Assembly: GCA_026826555.1 (NCBI GenBank)
Contig: JAKSZT010053887.1
Location: 61,869,468-61,933,467 of the forward strand
Length of the DNA: 64,000 bases
Direction of reading: 5' to 3'
DNA from: Tolypeutes matacus
Taxonomy: Eukaryota; Chordata; Mammalia; Cingulata; Chlamyphoridae
The stretch's first letter is position 1. Every line of letters begins with the position of its first letter. Shown piece after piece: positions 59,111 through 64,000 of this stretch. The translations under genes and the position numbers were made by a program. The notes beneath the pieces are model-generated. The model saw only the letters and a list, made by a program, of their open reading frames with translations. It had not been told where the DNA came from and searched no databases.

Positions 59111-60692
59111 AACCAATTATGTAATTATTATCACCCAAAGAGAAACATGTGTGAGAAAAAATGCATTTGTAAAAACAACTTTATCTACACACCTGAGCCA
59201 GTTGATTCACTGCATTTTGCTTGATTAAATAATCATGAAAATGGTAGTAGTATTGATATAATACTCTAGCATTTAAGAAGTATTCCCACATGATCAAATT
59301 ATTTGGTCTTTGCAATGAACCAGTTAGTTAGTAAAGATAAATAATTTTCATATTTTAAAAAGAAAAAATAAAGAAAAAGAAATCAGAGCAAAACATCAAA
59401 AAAGAAAAATACCTATAAATTTATACAATGGATGAAGGAAATGAAGTGGAATGGAAAACCTCTCAAATAGATTCATTTGTCATAATAAATACTTTCAAAT
59501 AACCAGAGTCAAAAACATCTTATCAGACAGTTAATTGACACTGTTTGAATCAAATCATGGGATCTAATAAATATACTTATTTAAACTTCTTTTTAAAAGC
59601 TACCTATTGATTTCTCAAGTGTAGACATTTCAGTCCAAAATCAATATTGCAATTGTGCATATGACTCATATATTATACATTATCCCAAAGAAAACTTATA
59701 AAAACATTTATTTAAAATAAGCACCATTTTTAAAAAAAATTTGTAAAAAAAAAAATTACTACAATATTGAGTGAAAATTTGCACTCTTAAAATTTTACAT
59801 GTATAGATTGAAACACAGTAGCCACATTTATCTATTATTTAAATTATTGGAGCAGTAGTTCTCAAATTATGCGATGGTGTGCTGAAAACTTGGTAAAGGG
59901 TTCTTTTGCTTAGTTGAATACGGCCAATCTTTCTATAAGTTCACATTTCATTAGAATTTCTAATTTAACAGTTTCACCAAGAAAATTTTCTTTGAAAAAT
60001 ACTGATGTCCATTAGTTGCTGATTCTGACAAAATGAATGCCGAGAGTTTTAAAATATTTTGATAGAAATTCTCAGAAAGGTAATTGTGCTTACCCGAACA
60101 GTTAAAAAAATCTTTCTCATCATATATACTCATGTTTGAGATGTTTGCATTATATCCATACAATAGGATAGACATTTCTCTAAGTATTGATTACGGTTCA
60201 TAGGACATTAAATATTTCAGTAATTCATATTCCACCTTACGCACCCTGATATTCAGATGTTCTACCTTCTGATCAAGTTTGAGAACCACTCTTTAGAAGT
60301 ACCCACAAATAATTCATGTTTCTTTCATTAAACTAAATTTCTTTGAATGTGTACTGAAATAAGGCAGTACATTTGGTTAGTCAAATTTATATGGAATAGA
60401 TTAATAGGCATATTTTGGGGTTCCAATCATACCTGCTCTCACATTAATGGAAAAAAATAATAAAGTCAAAGCAACTTTTTCTTCTGGCTTGAGGTGGGGT
60501 ATTAGTCAATGAAGTGTCTCAGAACTTTCTTTGGCACTTATATAATTAATGAAAAGGAAGAATTCTATGTTTGTAACACTGTAAGTCTAGGAATTGTGCT
60601 AATCACCTAGTACAGAAATTGATAACTGTGACAACTTAAAGAATTGCTAAAATATGTTGGCAAAATAAACTTTTAAAATATAAGGTATATCT
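59111..60692. other. Unique AT-rich sequence, nothing recognised
   Basis: No frame above 75 codons, no repeat I can name apart from short A-runs (59720-59755). Confidence 0.35.
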
Positions 60693-60935
60693 TGCCATAT
60701 CCTACAGTATTGGGTGGGAGAGAGTGTAAACTACAATGTAAACTTCATTCCATGTTTAGTGGCTATGCTCTAATATGGGTTCATCAATTGCAATGAATGT
60801 ACTTCACTAACGAAGGATGTTGTTAATGTGGGAAAATGTGGGAGATATGGGGAGCGGGGCATATGGGAATTCCCTATATTTTTTATGTGACATTTGCATA
60901 ATCTAGGTATCTTTAAAAATTTTTTTTTAAATGAC
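60693..60935 (+). mobile_element. L1 3' UTR fragment
   Basis: 'gagtgtaaactacaatgtaa', 'ggatgttgttaatgtggg' and a final A/T-rich tail match the 3' UTR type of 6637-7003. Short 5'-truncated copy. Confidence 0.7.
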
Positions 60936-61584
60936 AGAAAAAAATATAAGGTATTAAGTTTGAATAATATATGCTGGAGGAAGATATGCAAACTTTAAAA
61001 GAAAAGATTTTTTTTTTTTTTGGAAGGTAATGAAATCATTACAGGGCTATGAACCTCTCATTAGCTTCAATTGCTTATAGCTGTATTTCACTACTGCTTT
61101 AGGACATAGTATGGGTATCTAATAAATGGTGACACAACAAGTTTGGGTGGTCTACACCACTAAAGCTGTAATTCAAAGGGATTTCTGTAACACTGAAGCC
61201 CAAGTGACCTTCCTGGCCAAAAGAATTTCTCACATGTCTCAAAAGAGGCCACAATCAAAAGGAACAAAAAGAAAGAAGAGACCTCAGAGATAAGAAACCA
61301 GAAAATCTTGGGTCTGTGACTTTTCTGTTGAGGCACCTAATTCTCTGAGTCTGTTTCCTCATCTATAAAGCAAAAAAACCCAGAGGATTCTTAAGGTCTC
61401 TTCCAATTCTAGCCTTCTTTGATTGCAGGCATACTAAATTCTCTACTCTGTAAGTGTTGCTCCCTTGCTTTTGTGGTTATCTAACAAATAATATAGCTAA
61501 GACATACTATCCCAAATTATGACTAGAGGCTGTATTTTAGCCTGAATGCTGTATGAATGGGGATTAGGTTTGTTTCCTAATTTA
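60936..61584. other. Unique sequence with one MIR-like stretch
   Basis: No gene seen. T-run at 61009-61020. Confidence 0.35.
61312..61425 (+). mobile_element. MIR-type relic
   Basis: 'gtctgtttcctcatctataaa' region followed by 'aaggtctcttccaattctag' matches the MIR/MIR3 3' half. Confidence 0.6.
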
Positions 61585-62117
61585 TTAATTTTTTTTTTAT
61601 TATGGGTAAAAATCAAAATTCTCACAATACATACAAACATTTGCAAAATTATAAATATATATGCATATATGTGTATTTGCTTACAAAAATGTTATTTATA
61701 TATATATATACACATATATTTTAAGAGGTGCTTAGATTACCCAAAATATTACACGGAACCCACTGGAATTCCCATGTTCCCCACCTCCCACACCTCCCAC
61801 CACATCCCACACAAACATCTCCCACAGTGTGGCCCACCACCCTCAATGAACTTACACATCCTGGAGCCTTGCCACCAACCATAGATCACAGTTCACACTG
61901 TAGACCACACTCTCTCCCACTCAGTTCTGAGTGGTGTGTGCTGATTTAAAATGGCCTACATCCATTGCCACAACAGTACTCAGGACAACCTCCAACTCCC
62001 AAAGAAGCCCCTGTATTTCAACTGCTCATCCCCTCCCTACCCCAAAAGTGTCAAGTGGCCACTGGCTCCACCTCATTGTTATAATTTCTTGCATTGCTAG
62101 AATCACCATATGTGAAT
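61585..62117 (-). mobile_element. 5'-truncated copy of the L1 3' extension
   Basis: Tail at 61585-61600, TA-rich block at 61695-61715, then sequence nearly identical to 2540-3055 and to 22625-23155. Closer to the 2474 copy than to the full-length L1 (for example cccactgg and cacagtgtggcc). The 5' junction follows 'catatgtgaa'. I find no flanking duplication. Frames over it (86-112 codons) are incidental. Confidence 0.85.
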
Positions 62118-64000
62118 CGATATCTACAAAAGCATGCCAATCTGGGATTATCCATAAATGAGAAAGGCGGTTTTTTTCCTGAGTACTGGAGTGTGTACAT
62201 TTAATTGCACTATTTGGAATTTTTAATGGATTTTTAACAGAGATGTCATAAATAAATAATCCCAAAGGAATGCTTACTATCACCAATATATATAGGTTTG
62301 TATGTGTGTGTGAGTGTATGTGTTTGGAGTGGGGGAGATTAGGGGATATAATCTATATTAAAAATTATATTTACTAAATAATACAGAGATTATTAACTAA
62401 TAATACATACATCATAATAAATTTAGCATTATTGGAATCCACATATTTCAATTATGACATGATACCAATTTATGTAACCATTTAATAATTCCCACAAAAG
62501 GAATTATACTCACTCCAGTGTGCTATTAAACATTCTCTCCTTGGAATTTTTAATGCATTTAAATATTACACATGGGTTATTCAAATTATGAAATGTAAAA
62601 GGTACTATAAAATGCCCAGATGTAGCACAACTTTTGTCTTTTATTTTCTAGCATATAGTCCTGAATAACTTATACAATATTCAGTTTAAAAACAATGCAA
62701 TTTATAATACATCTTCCTAATTGTCCTTAATGTTAAAAATTATTTATTCAGTTTCTCATCTTAATCAAATAAGGAAGGAAGACAGAGCTTTTTAAGGAGC
62801 TTCATCAACATTTTGCTTTGTATTTCCAATGATCCATTTTGAGAAACACTTACTGGCTCATAGGGGATCCATGGGAAACTATAAAGTAAGCCTTGTAACT
62901 TACTATAAAGTAAACCTTCTAAGCCTTGCATAGAATTCTCTCAGGCGTTTAGTAGAAACATCAATAAAAATGTGTGATCAGGATATCCAGACCAAGGATG
63001 TTTCTGAGGGTTCCCTCAAGTAGACCTTTATCTCTGTTTTTCATAAAAGATATTCCTTGGGATATGAGTTCTTCAAAATACTCCTCAAAAAAGAAGCTCC
63101 TATTTAAACACATTTAGAGTTCTTCGCATACTCTGTCTTGCTATTGGAGAGTCACAAATCACAATTATACCTACGTATTAGAGTTCCTGACAAGTATTTC
63201 AGTGAAGTATACTTTTTAGCTCCATTAAACCCAGAGTTTCCTAGTGTTAGTGTATTATTGACTATAGGGCCAACCCGCCCTTCTTTCCCTTTACTAAATA
63301 CTACTAATTTTTATTCTGTGGACCATACATTGGAAAGCACTGCTCAAGGCCCTGGGAACCTCTGTAGCATTGCCTTGATAATGTGACTGCTTCAAAGCCA
63401 GGGCAGAGTAGAGGGAGCACATATTTAGGAGAAAAGGTAGAAAATCTGGGAAACCCATGAGAGTTGTTCAAAATAGAATTGCTAGTTCAATTACCATTTC
63501 ATAGAGTACAATGAGTTTGCTGATTGTTTCATGTTTTCTCAGCATGTTCGGGAACATGATAAAGTGGGCCAGCCGCAACTGCAATATACTTAGTGAAAAA
63601 TGACTGCTTTTCTATTCACATGATCCCCAGATAACATATAATATAACTCTGTTTAAATGTGAAAAATGTCTTTGTTGCAGAAATGCCTAGAAAATAGGAA
63701 GAAATTTATAGAAAGTATATTTTCAAATGACCAAGCATTCAATGGTGTATGGAAAATTTCAGAAGCACAGGTACAAGTTATGTTATTCAAGTAGAAGCCC
63801 AACCACCAGAACCTGATGGCCTTACATGTGCCCTAACTGGCATCAAGTTCTTCCTTTATTAAAAGTAATTTAAGTTTGTTTTGAGACCCCATCAAAATAG
63901 CAATACACTTGTAATGCTTGTGAGAATTACTTGCCTTCTAATAAAAGCAGACTCTTAAAATGTCAGCAATCCTTCCTCTACCATTGGGACATGCTTATCT
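62118..64000. other. Unique sequence, no recognised gene
   Basis: A TG-rich stretch at 62299-62330; otherwise no repeat or convincing exon. An 82-codon forward frame at 63138-63386 has no domain. Confidence 0.35.

Overview
This window is non-coding DNA from a placental mammal, very probably an armadillo or close xenarthran relative. It contains a tRNA-derived SINE with terminal duplications that matches, from memory, the armadillo DAS-SINE family. It also has many L1 3' ends of a type I associate with xenarthrans, plus L2, MIR, MLT1 and ERVL relics. I found no cellular protein-coding gene, tRNA gene, CRISPR array or bacterial-type feature. Almost all open frames are chance frames or pieces of retroelements. 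Family names are my recognition by eye, not a database search.

Layout. 1-2458: an L1 3' end and an L2 relic. 2459-3678: a 5'-truncated L1 3' UTR copy joined at its 5' end to a U4 snRNA fragment, the whole between a perfect 15-bp duplication, with a 100-N assembly gap inside. 3712-14100: a nested stack, in which an L2 is split by an old L1, itself split by two younger L1 ends and an ERVL provirus (Leu primer site, pol, dUTPase), which holds an 80-bp tRNA SINE. 14100-22594: mostly unique sequence with one L1 3' end, CA repeats, MIRs and a perfect 15-bp hairpin. 22595-31909: a full-length reverse-strand L1 of about 9.3 kb bounded by a near-perfect 14-bp duplication. Its ORF1 is open, its ORF2 is broken, and its 3' region carries about 2 kb beyond the point where a related L1 copy ends. 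31910-41000: L1, L2, ERVL-type and MLT1 LTR relics nested in one another. 41000-46679: mostly unique.

46680-56793: an old, A-rich provirus with two LTRs of about 665 bp, a possible tRNA-Ser primer site, decayed gag, protease and RT, no visible RNase H or integrase, and a long env-like region. The env-like region is split by a 2.5-kb block made of two inverted LTRs, an L1 piece and a DAS-type SINE. 56794-64000: mostly unique, with MIR, an L1 3' end and a third copy of the L1 3' extension.

The genes do not work together as a pathway. The common thread is L1 machinery: it can account for the L1 copies, the SINEs and the U4 chimera. The most interesting items are the U4-L1 chimera, the L1 lineage with the 2-kb 3' extension and its conserved reading frame, and the A-rich env-bearing provirus.
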